64,000 nt of DNA from Phycisphaerales bacterium (GCA_020852515.1 JADZAS010000013.1:248001-312000), one strand, 5' to 3'; shown: positions 1-8,774, counted from the stretch's first letter. The notes: a model not told the origin generated them from the letters alone. Made by a program: numbers and translations.

Positions 1-234
1 GAGGCTCCACGAGTAATACACCGCCTCCCACAGCGAGAGGCGCTCCGGAGCGTGGTAGACGCGAAAGATCAGCGCGCCCGTCGCGACAATGAGAACCATC
101 AGCAGCAGGCGCAGCCGAAAGTGTGCCACGGCGGTGCGGAAGAAGCACCATTCGCGCCACCAGCGCGAGCCGACGAACCGCGTCCGGCCATGCTCTGTTG
201 GGATGTGCAATCGGTCGAGCCGTCGCCCGGGCAT
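1..234 (-). CDS. Membrane protein N-terminus, possibly ion channel (partial)
   Basis: This open reading frame starts at an ATG (234-232) and runs off the left edge of the window, so only its first 78 residues are visible. A GGAGG ribosome binding site lies 6 bases before the ATG. The segment has a basic, Trp-rich start, then a hydrophobic stretch (FRLRLLLMVLIVATGALIF), then a VYHAPERLSLWEAVYYSWSL segment. The pattern TM helix plus E-x-x-S-x-x-EAVYYSWSL resembles the pore-preceding part of two-TM potassium/ion channel proteins, where an aromatic-rich pore helix follows the first TM. That family call is inference, because the selectivity filter lies outside the window. The gene is divergent from the exported protein at 420. 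Confidence 0.6.
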   Translation of the reverse strand, partial: MPGRRLDRLHIPTEHGRTRFVGSRWWREWCFFRTAVAHFRLRLLLMVLIVATGALIFRVYHAPERLSLWEAVYYSWSL

Positions 235-419
235 GCGCAGCCTCCGCAGGCACAGCGTATCCCCTCCGCGGCGATTGTTCCCGAGCGACTCCGATGCGCG
301 GGCCAACTGAGAATCAGCGCCGCCGGTCTGGCTTGGCGCAGGGCGATCTGTTAGGATGATCCTGGCCGGCCGCACGGAAGTCCGGCCGGCTCCATTGACT
401 TTGAGAGAGGGAGGCTGAC

Positions 420-1796
420 ATGCTTCACCTGATGCGTCGATCCGGATGCGCCGCCAGCGGCGCTGTGTTCGCCGCCTTTCTGGCCGTGACGGCGGTGGGG
501 CTGCCCGCGCGCGTGGCGCTCGCCCTGCCCCCCCTGCCCGATGACTTCGTCAATGACGAGACGATGGTGCTCGTGGTTGTCGATCTCGTGCAGGCCACGC
601 CCGCCGCGATCGACGCCACCGGCCGGGGCATCATCGAGAACATTCCCGAACTCGGCGAACAGATTGCCAAGTTGCGGACCGACTATGAACCGCTGGTGCG
701 GGCGGGCGGTCGCCTCATCGTCATCGCCGGCGCCGAGCCGGAGAATGACGACCTCTTCGCGTTCATGCCCGTGGCGGGAATCCACGTGGACGCCGACAGC
801 TGCGACGAAGCGGCGCTGACGGAGCTGCTCAAAAAGCACGCCAACGAGTTCACAAGTGAGCCCGTCATCGAGCGCCAGGGGGATTGGATGCTGCTCTGGC
901 AGTCGCACCGTCTCAAACTCACCAACCCGCCCAAGGACGGGCCCGATCTCGAGCTGCCGGGCTTCGATCCCGAGCGCTGCAATCGCGTGCGCGCTGCATA
1001 TGAATCAATGAACGGCCGGGCGATGGCCATCGCCTTCATCCCCACGCTGCGCGACCGCGACGAAGCGCGGGAACAGTGGGACGCCCTCCCCGACGAAATA
1101 CACGAGTCGCCGGCGGGAGCGGCGATGCTGCTGCGCATGGCGGTGCAGATGCACGGCTGGATCGATCTCGGCCACAACCCATCCGTCACCGGCGTCATCG
1201 AACTGCCCGAGGCGTCGATGGCCGCGAAGCTCAAGGCGATCATCGACTCCTTGCCGGGCCTGTTCATGATGCAGCTCGAATCGCTCGAGGATGAAGAGGC
1301 GATTCAACTCGAGCAGGAAATGGAGCCGGAAATGGCGCTGACGTTTCGCGTTCTGCGCTCGCTCTCGTGCGTGCACCAGGGCAGCAAAGTGACGCTCTCG
1401 ATCGGGCAGGCGGATCTGCGGCCGATTCTCGATCTCGCCGGGCCGATCCTCGTTAAGCAGCGCGAGCAGGCAAAGCAATACCAGGCCATGAGCCAGTCGC
1501 GACAGATCGGCATGTCGCTGCATTTGTACGCGAATGATCACAACAATCAGTGGCCGAATTCACTCGACGACCTCGTCACCGCCAAAATGATGACGCGCGA
1601 ACAACTCGACGAGATGCTCACGCATCCGGTCACTGGCGAAAAGAACGCATTCCAGTATGTCAAACCGGACAAGCCGCTCGATCAACTCGAGGAACCCGCC
1701 CTCGTCGCAGTGCTCTACGAACTCAAGAACGGCCAGATCAATCGCGCAGGCATCACCTGCTACGCCGACGGGCACGTCGAGGTCGGCGAGCAGTAG
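420..1796 (+). CDS. Exported protein of unknown function with pilin-like C-terminal segment
   Basis: This 458-residue protein has a good ribosome binding site (GGGAGG before ATG 420) and a Sec-type signal peptide over residues 1-35 (hydrophobic core around AVFAAFLAVTAVGLPARVALA). The mature region is acidic and mixed alpha/beta with no catalytic motif I recognise. Near residues 355-455 it contains QSRQIGMSLHLYANDHNNQW, followed by a proline-containing segment and ending in YADGHVEV. This resembles the region after the pilin helix in planctomycete DUF1559-type pseudopilin-like proteins, but here it sits at the end of a larger protein and lacks the pilin signal. The function is unknown; a periplasmic location is inferred from the signal peptide. 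Confidence 0.75.
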   Translation: MLHLMRRSGCAASGAVFAAFLAVTAVGLPARVALALPPLPDDFVNDETMVLVVVDLVQATPAAIDATGRGIIENIPELGEQIAKLRTDYEPLVRAGGRLIVIAGAEPENDDLFAFMPVAGIHVDADSCDEAALTELLKKHANEFTSEPVIERQGDWMLLWQSHRLKLTNPPKDGPDLELPGFDPERCNRVRAAYESMNGRAMAIAFIPTLRDRDEAREQWDALPDEIHESPAGAAMLLRMAVQMHGWIDLGHNPSVTGVIELPEASMAAKLKAIIDSLPGLFMMQLESLEDEEAIQLEQEMEPEMALTFRVLRSLSCVHQGSKVTLSIGQADLRPILDLAGPILVKQREQAKQYQAMSQSRQIGMSLHLYANDHNNQWPNSLDDLVTAKMMTREQLDEMLTHPVTGEKNAFQYVKPDKPLDQLEEPALVAVLYELKNGQINRAGITCYADGHVEVGEQ

Positions 1797-1824
1797 CGGC
1801 CGCCAGGCACCCTACGATTCGCGC

Positions 1825-2652
1825 GTGCCAAAGCCAGCCAATCGCCAGCCACCTCGCCACGACGGCGCTGCTCGACGACCGCCGCGCAAGCCGCCGCTGC
1901 GCCTGCAGACCACGACGCTGTGGGAATACCCAAGCCAGCACTACGACTCGCCCAACGTCGGCGCCATGCAGGGCGACAAGGACTACGCCGGCGCGACGCC
2001 CTCGTGGGTCATCTGGCAACTGCTCACGCGCTACACCCGTGAGACCGACACGATTCTCGATCCCATGTGCGGCAGCGGCACGACGCTGGACGTGGCGCGC
2101 GACCTTGGCCGCAAGGCGATCGGCTTCGATCTCGCCCCTTGCCGCCCCGACATGGCCAAAGCCGACGCGCGGCACCTTCCGCTCGAGTCGCACAGCGTCG
2201 ATTTCGTCTTCATCGACCCGCCCTACTCGACGCACATCGACTACTCGGATGATCCGGACTGCATCGGGCGGCTCGACGCGGGATCAGACGACGGCGGCAA
2301 GGCGTACTACGCCGCGATGCGGCAGGTCATCGACGAGTCGTTCCGCGTGCTGCGCAACCGGCGCTACTTCGCGCTGTACGTGAGCGATTCTTGGCGCAAG
2401 CGCAAGGGCCCGGCGGGCAGCGGCGCGGGCATCTTCATGCCAATCGGCTTCGAGCTGTTCAGCCTCATGCGCCGGCGCCTCCAGCCCGTGGACATCATTG
2501 CCGTGGTCCGCCACAACCAGAAGTTGAAGCGCGGCAACTGGCGCAAGGCGGCCGAGCAGGAGAACTTCTTCATGCGCGGCTTCAACTACCTGTTCATCAT
2601 GAAGAAGGTCGGCGATGCCACGCCCGGCCGCGCAGGACGCGGCGGCGAGTGA
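1825..2652 (+). CDS. N4/N6-type DNA methyltransferase, orphan
   Basis: A SAM-dependent DNA methylase of 275 residues. Motif I (DPMCGSGTTLDVAR, around residues 74-87) binds S-adenosylmethionine, and motif IV (FIDPPYSTHIDYSD, around 129-142) is the catalytic DPPY tetrad of amino-methyltransferases. Motif I precedes motif IV. The start is placed at GTG 1825, the first in-frame start after the upstream stop at 1796; an in-frame ATG at 1657 would overlap that gene by 140 bases. No restriction endonuclease or specificity subunit lies nearby, so a regulatory or protective orphan methylase is plausible. A TRM11-like RNA methylase is an alternative, because DPMCGSGT with DPPY occurs in both groups. 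Confidence 0.8.
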   Translation: MPKPANRQPPRHDGAARRPPRKPPLRLQTTTLWEYPSQHYDSPNVGAMQGDKDYAGATPSWVIWQLLTRYTRETDTILDPMCGSGTTLDVARDLGRKAIGFDLAPCRPDMAKADARHLPLESHSVDFVFIDPPYSTHIDYSDDPDCIGRLDAGSDDGGKAYYAAMRQVIDESFRVLRNRRYFALYVSDSWRKRKGPAGSGAGIFMPIGFELFSLMRRRLQPVDIIAVVRHNQKLKRGNWRKAAEQENFFMRGFNYLFIMKKVGDATPGRAGRGGE

Positions 2653-2699
2653 GCCATAAGATTGCCGCTGCACCAACGCAGGGCGGAGGCAGGCGGAAC

Positions 2700-3116
2700 A
2701 TGGAATCGAGCGTCGCGTCGAACATCGCGCGGGGAGTGCTGCTGGAGAATCACGGTGATCGCATCGTGCTGGGCATTTCCGGCACGGATTATCGCCTGCA
2801 CCTCAACGTCGCCGCGCCGATTGCCGCAGCACGCGGCTCGTCCATCACGGGCCGCATCGAAGCGCACGCGCGGCGGATCGACGTCACGCGCACCGGCGGG
2901 CACTTCATCGACCCGGTCTACGGCCGGCCGCGTATCATTCAGGGTCGCGTGATCGAGACGGCCCTGGAACATCCGATGATGGTGGTCAAAGCAGTTGTGC
3001 CGCTGCACATCCGCGTCCGGCCGCCGCAGAATCCATCAGATTTCGAGATCGGCGCGATTGTGAACTTCTCGGTCGATTCGGGCGCGCAGTTCATCCCCGT
3101 GGATGAGCCGCACTGA
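2700..3116 (+). CDS. Small conserved-looking protein of unknown function
   Basis: A 138-residue soluble protein with no signal peptide or membrane segment. ATG 2700 is preceded by purine-rich GGCGGAGGC and follows the methyltransferase stop by 47 bases in the same direction. The sequence alternates short hydrophobic strands (GVLLENHGDRIVLGISGTDYRL, then MMVVKAVVPLHIRV, then AIVNFSVDSGAQFIPVD), which suggests a small beta-rich fold. I do not recognise the family. It is kept as a gene because the frame is clean and it fits tightly between co-directional genes. Confidence 0.6.
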   Translation: MESSVASNIARGVLLENHGDRIVLGISGTDYRLHLNVAAPIAAARGSSITGRIEAHARRIDVTRTGGHFIDPVYGRPRIIQGRVIETALEHPMMVVKAVVPLHIRVRPPQNPSDFEIGAIVNFSVDSGAQFIPVDEPH

Positions 3117-3131
3117 GGCGAGGGAATCGTC

Positions 3132-3785
3132 ATGCACGATCGAGCGGCTCAAGGCGAGCCGCCCACCAGGCCGCTGGTCATCAGCCCCGATACGCGGCGC
3201 GGCTCGGGCAGCGCCGACGCGCGCACCCCGCCCGGCCAGACGCTTACGAAGAAGTGGCCAGTCCTGCACTACGGCTCCGTGCCGCACATCGACCCGGCGA
3301 AGTGGCAACTCAAAGTCTGGGGATTGTGCGAGAACCCCTACACGCTCGACTGGCGCCAGTTCAGCGATCTGCCGCACGTGGACCTGCGCTGCGACATCCA
3401 CTGCGTCACGCACTGGTCGCGCCTCGACAACGTGTTTACCGGCGTGCCGACGAGGCTGCTCATCGAGATGGCCCGGCCGCGCGCCGACGCCAAGTTCGTC
3501 ATGCAGCACGCCGCCAGCGCGCCCGGCAACGACTGGACAACGAATGTCTCCATCGACGAGTTCACCGCCGAAGACTGCATTCTGGCGACGCACCACGATG
3601 GCCGGCCGCTCGAGGCTGAGCACGGCTACCCGATCCGCGCCGTCGTGCCCCGCCTCTACTTCTGGAAAGGCGCCAAGTGGATCACCGGCATCGAACTCCG
3701 CGCCTCCGATGCGCCCGGGTTCTGGGAGGTGAACGGCTACCACATGCACGGCGACCCGTGGAAGGAAGAGCGCTTCGGCTGGTAA
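3132..3785 (+). CDS. Sulfite-oxidase-like molybdopterin oxidoreductase
   Basis: A 217-residue protein of the oxidoreductase molybdopterin-binding family (SUOX/YedY fold). The central CDIHCVTHWSRLDNVFTGV (about residues 92-110) contains the Cys expected to ligate molybdenum, followed by the conserved WS pair. Downstream, HGYPIRAVVPRLYFWKGAKW matches the conserved GxP-R-x-VP-x-YFW-K-x-KW block that contacts the cofactor. There is no Tat signal peptide, so a cytoplasmic enzyme is predicted, like the small 'sulfite oxidase-like oxidoreductases' and unlike exported YedY. The moaC gene follows 27 bases downstream, which fits Mo-cofactor use. The substrate is unknown. Confidence 0.85.
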   Translation: MHDRAAQGEPPTRPLVISPDTRRGSGSADARTPPGQTLTKKWPVLHYGSVPHIDPAKWQLKVWGLCENPYTLDWRQFSDLPHVDLRCDIHCVTHWSRLDNVFTGVPTRLLIEMARPRADAKFVMQHAASAPGNDWTTNVSIDEFTAEDCILATHHDGRPLEAEHGYPIRAVVPRLYFWKGAKWITGIELRASDAPGFWEVNGYHMHGDPWKEERFGW

Positions 3786-3812
3786 CGCCAGCCGTTGGCG
3801 GCGAAAGGCTCC

Positions 3813-4280
3813 ATGACTGGAAAACTCTCTCATGTCGATGAACGCGGGCGTGCCAGCATGGTGGATGTCGGCGGCAAGCCGCCCATGCGCCGCCGCGCCG
3901 TCGCCGAGGGCTTCTTCATCGCTCAATCCGCGACGCTCGACGCCGTCATGGACGGGCAGCTTCCCAAGGGCGAGGCCCTGGCGGTGGCGCGGGTCGCGGG
4001 CATCCTGGCGGCAAAGCGATGCGACGAATTGGTTCCCCTTTGCCACAGCCTGCCCATCGAGGCCGTGCAGGTGGACTTCGAACGCCGTGAACATGGAATC
4101 CGCATCACGGCCAGCGCGTCATTGACGGGCAAAACGGGCGTTGAGATGGAAGCCCTGACCGCCGTAGCGGTCGCGGCACTGACGCTCTATGACATGACCA
4201 AGGCCATCGATCGGGAACTGCGGATCGAAGGCATCCGGCTGCTTGAGAAGACCAAGGCGCCGGCGGCGGACGGTCGGTAA
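3813..4280 (+). CDS. moaC: Cyclic pyranopterin monophosphate synthase accessory protein MoaC
   Basis: A 155-residue MoaC, which acts with MoaA to convert GTP to cyclic pyranopterin monophosphate in the first stage of molybdenum cofactor synthesis. Visible signatures are MVDVGGKP near the N-terminus, the LCHSLPIEAVQVDF block carrying the active-site Cys-His, and EMEALTAVAVAALTLYDMTKA near the C-terminus. The length matches the family. I chose ATG 3813 (MTGKLSHVDE, preceded by GAAAGG) over TTG 3795. It follows a molybdopterin oxidoreductase, and the pair may be co-transcribed. No other moa or moe genes are in the window. Confidence 0.95.
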   Translation: MTGKLSHVDERGRASMVDVGGKPPMRRRAVAEGFFIAQSATLDAVMDGQLPKGEALAVARVAGILAAKRCDELVPLCHSLPIEAVQVDFERREHGIRITASASLTGKTGVEMEALTAVAVAALTLYDMTKAIDRELRIEGIRLLEKTKAPAADGR

Positions 4281-4454
4281 GTGGGGCCTGCACCGGAGTT
4301 TGGGGCCCGGCCGGGCGGGCAGGCAAGAATTGGTCCCCGCCGGGGCATCTGGCCGAAGTCAACGCATGGCAGGGGCCGGACCGGCCTTGGTTGGGGGTGG
4401 ACTCCCCGCTACCATTGCCCTTATTCATTCGATTTCCTCACGGGTGGTTCATCA

Positions 4455-5447
4455 ATGATCATCGACCTCGAAACGCAGGTGTGGACCAATGCGTCGCAAT
4501 TGGGAGCGGAGTCCACGGACTGGCGACTGAGGGAAGACGTAGAAACCTGGACTTCGATTGACGCCTCTCCCGCCGTGCATGAAGCGGCCATGTCGTGCGT
4601 GGATGTGGCCGTCGTGCTCGGGTTCCGCAGCCTCCACCTCGACGCGCACATTACTTCGGAGAGTGTCGCGGCATTTGTCGGCCGCCAGCCAAACCGGCGC
4701 ATCGGATTCGCCGGCATCGACCCGATGTGCGACGGCGCCCTCGATGACATCGACAAGGGCCTGGCCCTTGGTCTCTGCGGCGTGGTCATCGCGCCCGCCA
4801 CTCAGAATTTTCATCCGACCCACTCCCGGGCCATGCGCGTCTACGAGCGCTGCCAGGCCCTGGGCGTTCCCGTCCTGGTGCGGACCCAGCGCCGCCCCAC
4901 TGCCGCGACGAACATGTCCTACGGCCGGCCGTTGCTCTTTGATGAGGTGGCCCGGGCATTCCCGAATCTTCGGCTGGTCATCGGCGGACTCGGTTATCCG
5001 TGGACGGACGAGTCGTTCGTGCTCATCGGCAAGCACCGGCACGTGTACACGGATCTGGCCGGCCAGGTCTCGCGACCCTGGCAGTTGTACAACTCGCTGA
5101 TGGCCGCCTTCGAACACCGCGTGATGGAAAAGATCCTCTTCGCCTCCGGCTTCCCCTTCGACACTCCCGAGCGGGCGATCTCGCGCATCTACTCGCTCAA
5201 CAGTTACAGCCACGGCACGGACCTGCCCTCGATTCCGAGGCAGCACCTTCGCGGCATCGTCGAGCGCGATGTCTTCCACTGCCTGGGCATCGAGCGCCCC
5301 GGCGGTGCAAGCCTGACCGGCGGCATGTCGCTTCCCCCAGAGACAGTCGAAGTCATGGAAGAGGATGATGATCTTGATGCCCAGATCACGACGCTCACCG
5401 GCATGCTCCGGGAGAACGTCGAACCCGCGCCGCGCTGGAACGCCTGA
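4455..5447 (+). CDS. Amidohydrolase-2-fold protein lacking metal ligands
   Basis: A 330-residue protein whose layout follows the amidohydrolase-2 family (PF04909-like TIM barrel). It opens with MIIDLETQVW, has a central IGFAGIDPMCDGALDDIDKG, then VPVLVRTQ, FPNLRLVIGGLGYPW, VYTDLAGQ and ILFASGFPFDTPERAI. In the active family these blocks read IDxHxHxW, PxxIHxG, FPxLxxVxGHxG-x-PW and ILFGSDYP. Here the HxH, His, His and Asp ligands appear as ETQ, Arg, Gly and Gly. I therefore infer a metal-free pseudoenzyme or a protein with altered chemistry. The start is ATG 4455; the frame is open upstream to 4281 but without a better start. Confidence 0.75.
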   Translation: MIIDLETQVWTNASQLGAESTDWRLREDVETWTSIDASPAVHEAAMSCVDVAVVLGFRSLHLDAHITSESVAAFVGRQPNRRIGFAGIDPMCDGALDDIDKGLALGLCGVVIAPATQNFHPTHSRAMRVYERCQALGVPVLVRTQRRPTAATNMSYGRPLLFDEVARAFPNLRLVIGGLGYPWTDESFVLIGKHRHVYTDLAGQVSRPWQLYNSLMAAFEHRVMEKILFASGFPFDTPERAISRIYSLNSYSHGTDLPSIPRQHLRGIVERDVFHCLGIERPGGASLTGGMSLPPETVEVMEEDDDLDAQITTLTGMLRENVEPAPRWNA

Positions 5448-6066
5448 CCACCGCTCGCTGCTGGCGGCCCGATTCGCGCGAGCCCTTTTCGTCGCGCTGT
5501 GTCTGCTGCTGATGACCGGCTGCGGCCTGATGGGCCACTCCGGCGGCAACATCGAAGTCGTCGGCCTGGGCGACGATCCCGCCCGCCTCTCCGGCGATCT
5601 GAAAACGGCCGTCTACCGCTCGCGCGACGCCAATACCGCCACCTTCCTGTTCAGCGACCTCTCGCTGGACGATCTCAAGAACGGCCGCTTCGCCGACGGT
5701 CGCGTCATCTGCGTGGACATGGCCTGGCGCCCCAAGGCCGGCTCGACTCCTGTCGATCGCACCGCGACGAACTGCACCGTCCGGCAGGTCATTCTCACCG
5801 GCAGCGCCGCGGGAATCTATGACGGCGCCGGGTTCCTGGCTCCCGCGGACAGGGCGGGAAGCAACTCGTTCGGCGGATCAATCTCGGACGCGGTGCTGCG
5901 CCTTACCGAGTCCAGCAGCGGGTTCGATGACCTGCTCGGCCCGGCTGAACTGAGCGGCTCGTTCACGGCCCGGCGCGATGACGCATCGGTCGATCAGATC
6001 GCTGTGCGCCTCAACACCGAAGTGACGCGCCGCCTGGGCCACCGCTTTTACGTGCTGGGCTTCTGA
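5365..6066 (+). CDS. Predicted lipoprotein of unknown function (start uncertain)
   Basis: The hydrophobic segment ALFVALCLLLMTGC ends in a lipobox (LMTGC), so an outer-membrane or periplasmic lipoprotein is predicted, with the mature part starting at Cys (residue 53 from this start). The mature 180 residues contain RDANTATFLFSDLSLDDLKNG and end in GHRFYVLGF; I do not recognise a family. The start is unresolved. The in-frame ATGs at 5365, 5368 and 5377 overlap the upstream gene by 70-83 bases and give a long leader. The only later ATG (5512) would remove the signal, and a CTG at 5458 would fit the signal length. It precedes bamA, so an envelope role is plausible. Confidence 0.65.
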   Translation: MMILMPRSRRSPACSGRTSNPRRAGTPDHRSLLAARFARALFVALCLLLMTGCGLMGHSGGNIEVVGLGDDPARLSGDLKTAVYRSRDANTATFLFSDLSLDDLKNGRFADGRVICVDMAWRPKAGSTPVDRTATNCTVRQVILTGSAAGIYDGAGFLAPADRAGSNSFGGSISDAVLRLTESSSGFDDLLGPAELSGSFTARRDDASVDQIAVRLNTEVTRRLGHRFYVLGF

Positions 6067-6177
6067 AAGGCGTTCTGCGTGCACTCACTTGAGCCCTCCC
6101 GGGCGGTTGTGCCGCGCGGCGGGCGGCTCTACACTGTCCCCGCTGGCAGGCCGAACTCTCAGGTGAGGAACACACGG

Positions 6178-8565
6178 GTGAGATGGACATCACAATTGCT
6201 GGCCGGCTTGATGCTGGTCTTGGCGCTGGGTGCGGTGGGACGTCCCGGCGCTGCACGCGCTCAGGACGCGCCGCCTCCGGCATCGCCGCCCGTCGTCGAT
6301 GCCTTCGAAGGCCTGCCCGTCCGGCGCGTCGAATACGTCGGACTCAAGCGAGTCAGCCAGACGCTGGTGGAAAACAACATCCGCACCGCCGTCGGCGAGC
6401 CATACTCTGCCGCCACCATGCAGCAGGATGTTCGCAATCTCACGCGCCTCAACCAGTTTCGCGTCATCCTGCCCAAGGCCGAACTCACGCCCGACGGCCA
6501 GGCCGTCATCGTCACCTATCAGTTCGACGAGTGGCCGCTGGCCGAGGACGTGCAGGTCACCGGCAACCAGGCGGTGAATGACCAGGACATCTTCAACGCC
6601 ATTCTCATCCGCGTCGGCGATCCGCTCGACACGTTTCAGATCAACCGTGCCCGCGAGCAGATCGTCGAACTCTATCAGAACCGCGGTTTCTACCTCGCGC
6701 AGGTCGAAGTCGATCCCAACGTCCTGACGGACTCAAACATCATCCTGTTCAGGATCCGCGAGGGGCCGCGCGTCAAGATCAAGGCCATCGAGTATCGCGG
6801 CAACGTGGCGTTCAGCAACGAGCAGTTGAAGTCGAACCTCAAGACCAAGACCGCCATCTTCCTGCTGCGCACCGGCCAGCTCGATGAAGACGCCTTGGCC
6901 AACGACATCGCCGCACTCACGGACTACTACAAAGACCGCGGCTATCTCGACGTGCGCATCGAGCGGCAACTGGACCTCTCCAACGATCTCAAAGAAGCCA
7001 AAGTCGTGTTCCTTATCGAGGAAGGCCGCCTGTTCACGATGCGAGACGTCGTCGTCGAAGGCAGTCGCCGCCTGCTGCCGGCGCAGGTCAAGGCGCTCAT
7101 ATCGATCAAGACCGGCGACGTCTACAGCCGCGACCGCATTCAAAAGAGCCGCACCATTCTGATGGAGAGCCTGGGCCGGTTGGGTTACATCGACGTCGTC
7201 GTGGAGACGCAGGCGACGCGCGACCCCGAGCAGCCTTTCGTCGATCTGCTGATCACCATTCACGAAGGGGCGCTGGCATTCACGGGCGAAGTGACCACCA
7301 AGGGGAATCACCTCACCAAGAGCGAAGTCATCCTGCGCGAGGTGGACGTCCTGCCCAACCGCCCGCTCAACAGCGTCTACATCGAAAACGCCAAGCGCGA
7401 CATCCGCGCCACGGGACTGTTCCAGGACGTGAGCATCACGCCCTCGCAGCCCGACCTTTTCGATCCCAGTGATCTTTATCGAGATGTGAACATCGAAGTC
7501 AAGGAAGGCGACACCGGCTCGATCAACTTCGGCGCCGCAGTCAGTTCGGACCTGGGCGTCTTCGGCTCCATCGGCCTGACGCAGCGCAACTTTGACATCG
7601 CCGACTTTCCCGAGAGTTTCGACGAGTTCATCCGCGGGCGGGCGTTCCGCGGCGCCGGCCAGGTGTTCAACATCAACATTCAGCCCGGCAACGAGTTCAG
7701 CAACTACAGCGTCAGCCTGAGTGATCCCTACGTCTTCGGCACCGATAACGCGTTCTCCTCTTCGCTCGCGTACACCGAGCGGGTGCTGGAGAGTTACGAC
7801 GAGAAACGATGGGGCGGCTCGCTGCGCCTCTCGCGTCGCCTGGGCGAAGTCTGGACCGGCTACGTCTCCACGCGCTACCAGTCGATCGATCTTTCCGACA
7901 TCGACCAGTTCGCACCCGTGGACGTGTACGACGTGCAGAATGAGAACATCGTCACCGGCCTGGGCGCGGGCATCATCCGCACCACCGTCGACAATCGCGC
8001 CCGGCCGTCGCGCGGCAGCCGGCTCGAGCTGGGCATGGAGCAGATCGGCGCTCTGGGCGGCGACTTCGACTTCACCCGCCTCAGCGCCGAACACACCGTC
8101 TTTCTCACCATGGCCGAAGACTTTCTCGGCCGCAAGTCCATCCTTCAACTGCACACGCAGGTCGGCTACCAGTTCGGCGGCATGAGCCCGATCTACGAAC
8201 GCTTCTTCCTCGGCGGCCGGTCTTTCCGCGGGTTCGATTACCGCACCGTCGCGCCGCGCGGCTTGCGGCCCAACGGCCGCGTGAGCCCCGAGCCCACCGG
8301 CGGCGACTGGCTCTTCTTCGTCGGCGCCCAGTACGAATTTCCCGTCTTCGAGCGCTTCATCGGCGGCGTGGCCTTCATCGACACCGGAACCGTCACCGAA
8401 GACGTTAGTTTCGATCAGTATCGCGTCTCCGTCGGTCTGGGCGTCCGCCTCTACATCCCGCAACTGGGCCAGGCGCCGCTCGCGTTCGATTTCGGCTTCC
8501 CGATCGTGAAAGAGGACACCGACGACACGCAACTGCTCAGTTTCAGCATCGACGTGCCGTTCTGA
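6178..8565 (+). CDS. bamA: Outer membrane protein assembly factor BamA (Omp85)
   Basis: An Omp85-family protein that folds and inserts beta-barrels in the outer membrane. After a signal peptide (LLAGLMLVLALGAVGRPGAARAQ) come several POTRA repeats, recognisable by G-x-x-x-x-x-x-I-F-N/L-x-x-x-x-L blocks such as VTGNQAVNDQDIFNAILIRVG and IEYRGNVAFSNEQLKSNLKT. A C-terminal 16-strand barrel follows (about residues 420-795) with the loop-6 motif GGRSFRGFDY. It ends in Phe (DVPF), as expected for a barrel C-terminal signal. I prefer GTG 6178, with AGGTGAGGA about 10 bases upstream; the frame opens to a GTG at 6079. The following skp and lpx genes support the assignment. Confidence 0.95.
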   Translation: MRWTSQLLAGLMLVLALGAVGRPGAARAQDAPPPASPPVVDAFEGLPVRRVEYVGLKRVSQTLVENNIRTAVGEPYSAATMQQDVRNLTRLNQFRVILPKAELTPDGQAVIVTYQFDEWPLAEDVQVTGNQAVNDQDIFNAILIRVGDPLDTFQINRAREQIVELYQNRGFYLAQVEVDPNVLTDSNIILFRIREGPRVKIKAIEYRGNVAFSNEQLKSNLKTKTAIFLLRTGQLDEDALANDIAALTDYYKDRGYLDVRIERQLDLSNDLKEAKVVFLIEEGRLFTMRDVVVEGSRRLLPAQVKALISIKTGDVYSRDRIQKSRTILMESLGRLGYIDVVVETQATRDPEQPFVDLLITIHEGALAFTGEVTTKGNHLTKSEVILREVDVLPNRPLNSVYIENAKRDIRATGLFQDVSITPSQPDLFDPSDLYRDVNIEVKEGDTGSINFGAAVSSDLGVFGSIGLTQRNFDIADFPESFDEFIRGRAFRGAGQVFNINIQPGNEFSNYSVSLSDPYVFGTDNAFSSSLAYTERVLESYDEKRWGGSLRLSRRLGEVWTGYVSTRYQSIDLSDIDQFAPVDVYDVQNENIVTGLGAGIIRTTVDNRARPSRGSRLELGMEQIGALGGDFDFTRLSAEHTVFLTMAEDFLGRKSILQLHTQVGYQFGGMSPIYERFFLGGRSFRGFDYRTVAPRGLRPNGRVSPEPTGGDWLFFVGAQYEFPVFERFIGGVAFIDTGTVTEDVSFDQYRVSVGLGVRLYIPQLGQAPLAFDFGFPIVKEDTDDTQLLSFSIDVPF

Positions 8566-8710
8566 CGCTTGCGGCGGGAATGCGAGAGCCCTCGACCTGT
8601 CTTTTCTGCAGACGCCCGCTTGCCGGGCAACGTGCACAGTTTGCCCGGTTGTTGCCGGTCCAGCCCATTCCGAGCGTCACCAATCGCTATGATCACGGGA
8701 TACGTCGGGC

Positions 8711-8740
8711 TTGCGGTGGACGCGATGCCGAACGTAATAC
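8711..8740 (+). promoter_or_regulatory. Putative sigma70-type promoter for skp/lpx genes
   Basis: TTGCGG (8711-8716) and TAATAC (8735-8740) are separated by 18 bases, about 35 bases upstream of the OmpH-like start codon at 8775. The region lies in the 209-base gap after bamA. The match is moderate and was judged by eye only. Confidence 0.35.
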
Positions 8741-8774
8741 AAACATCGATTTCCATTCTCAGAGGGTGGTTCCC

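Noticed and set aside
4281-4454. N-terminal extension of the amidohydrolase-like gene to 4281
   Set aside because: The added residues are Pro/Gly/Arg-rich without family similarity, and ATG 4455 begins the family pattern.
6733-8637. 634-codon minus-strand frame opposite bamA
   Set aside because: It is composed of Asp/Val/Ala-rich low-complexity sequence with no start signal, while bamA on the other strand has clear domains.
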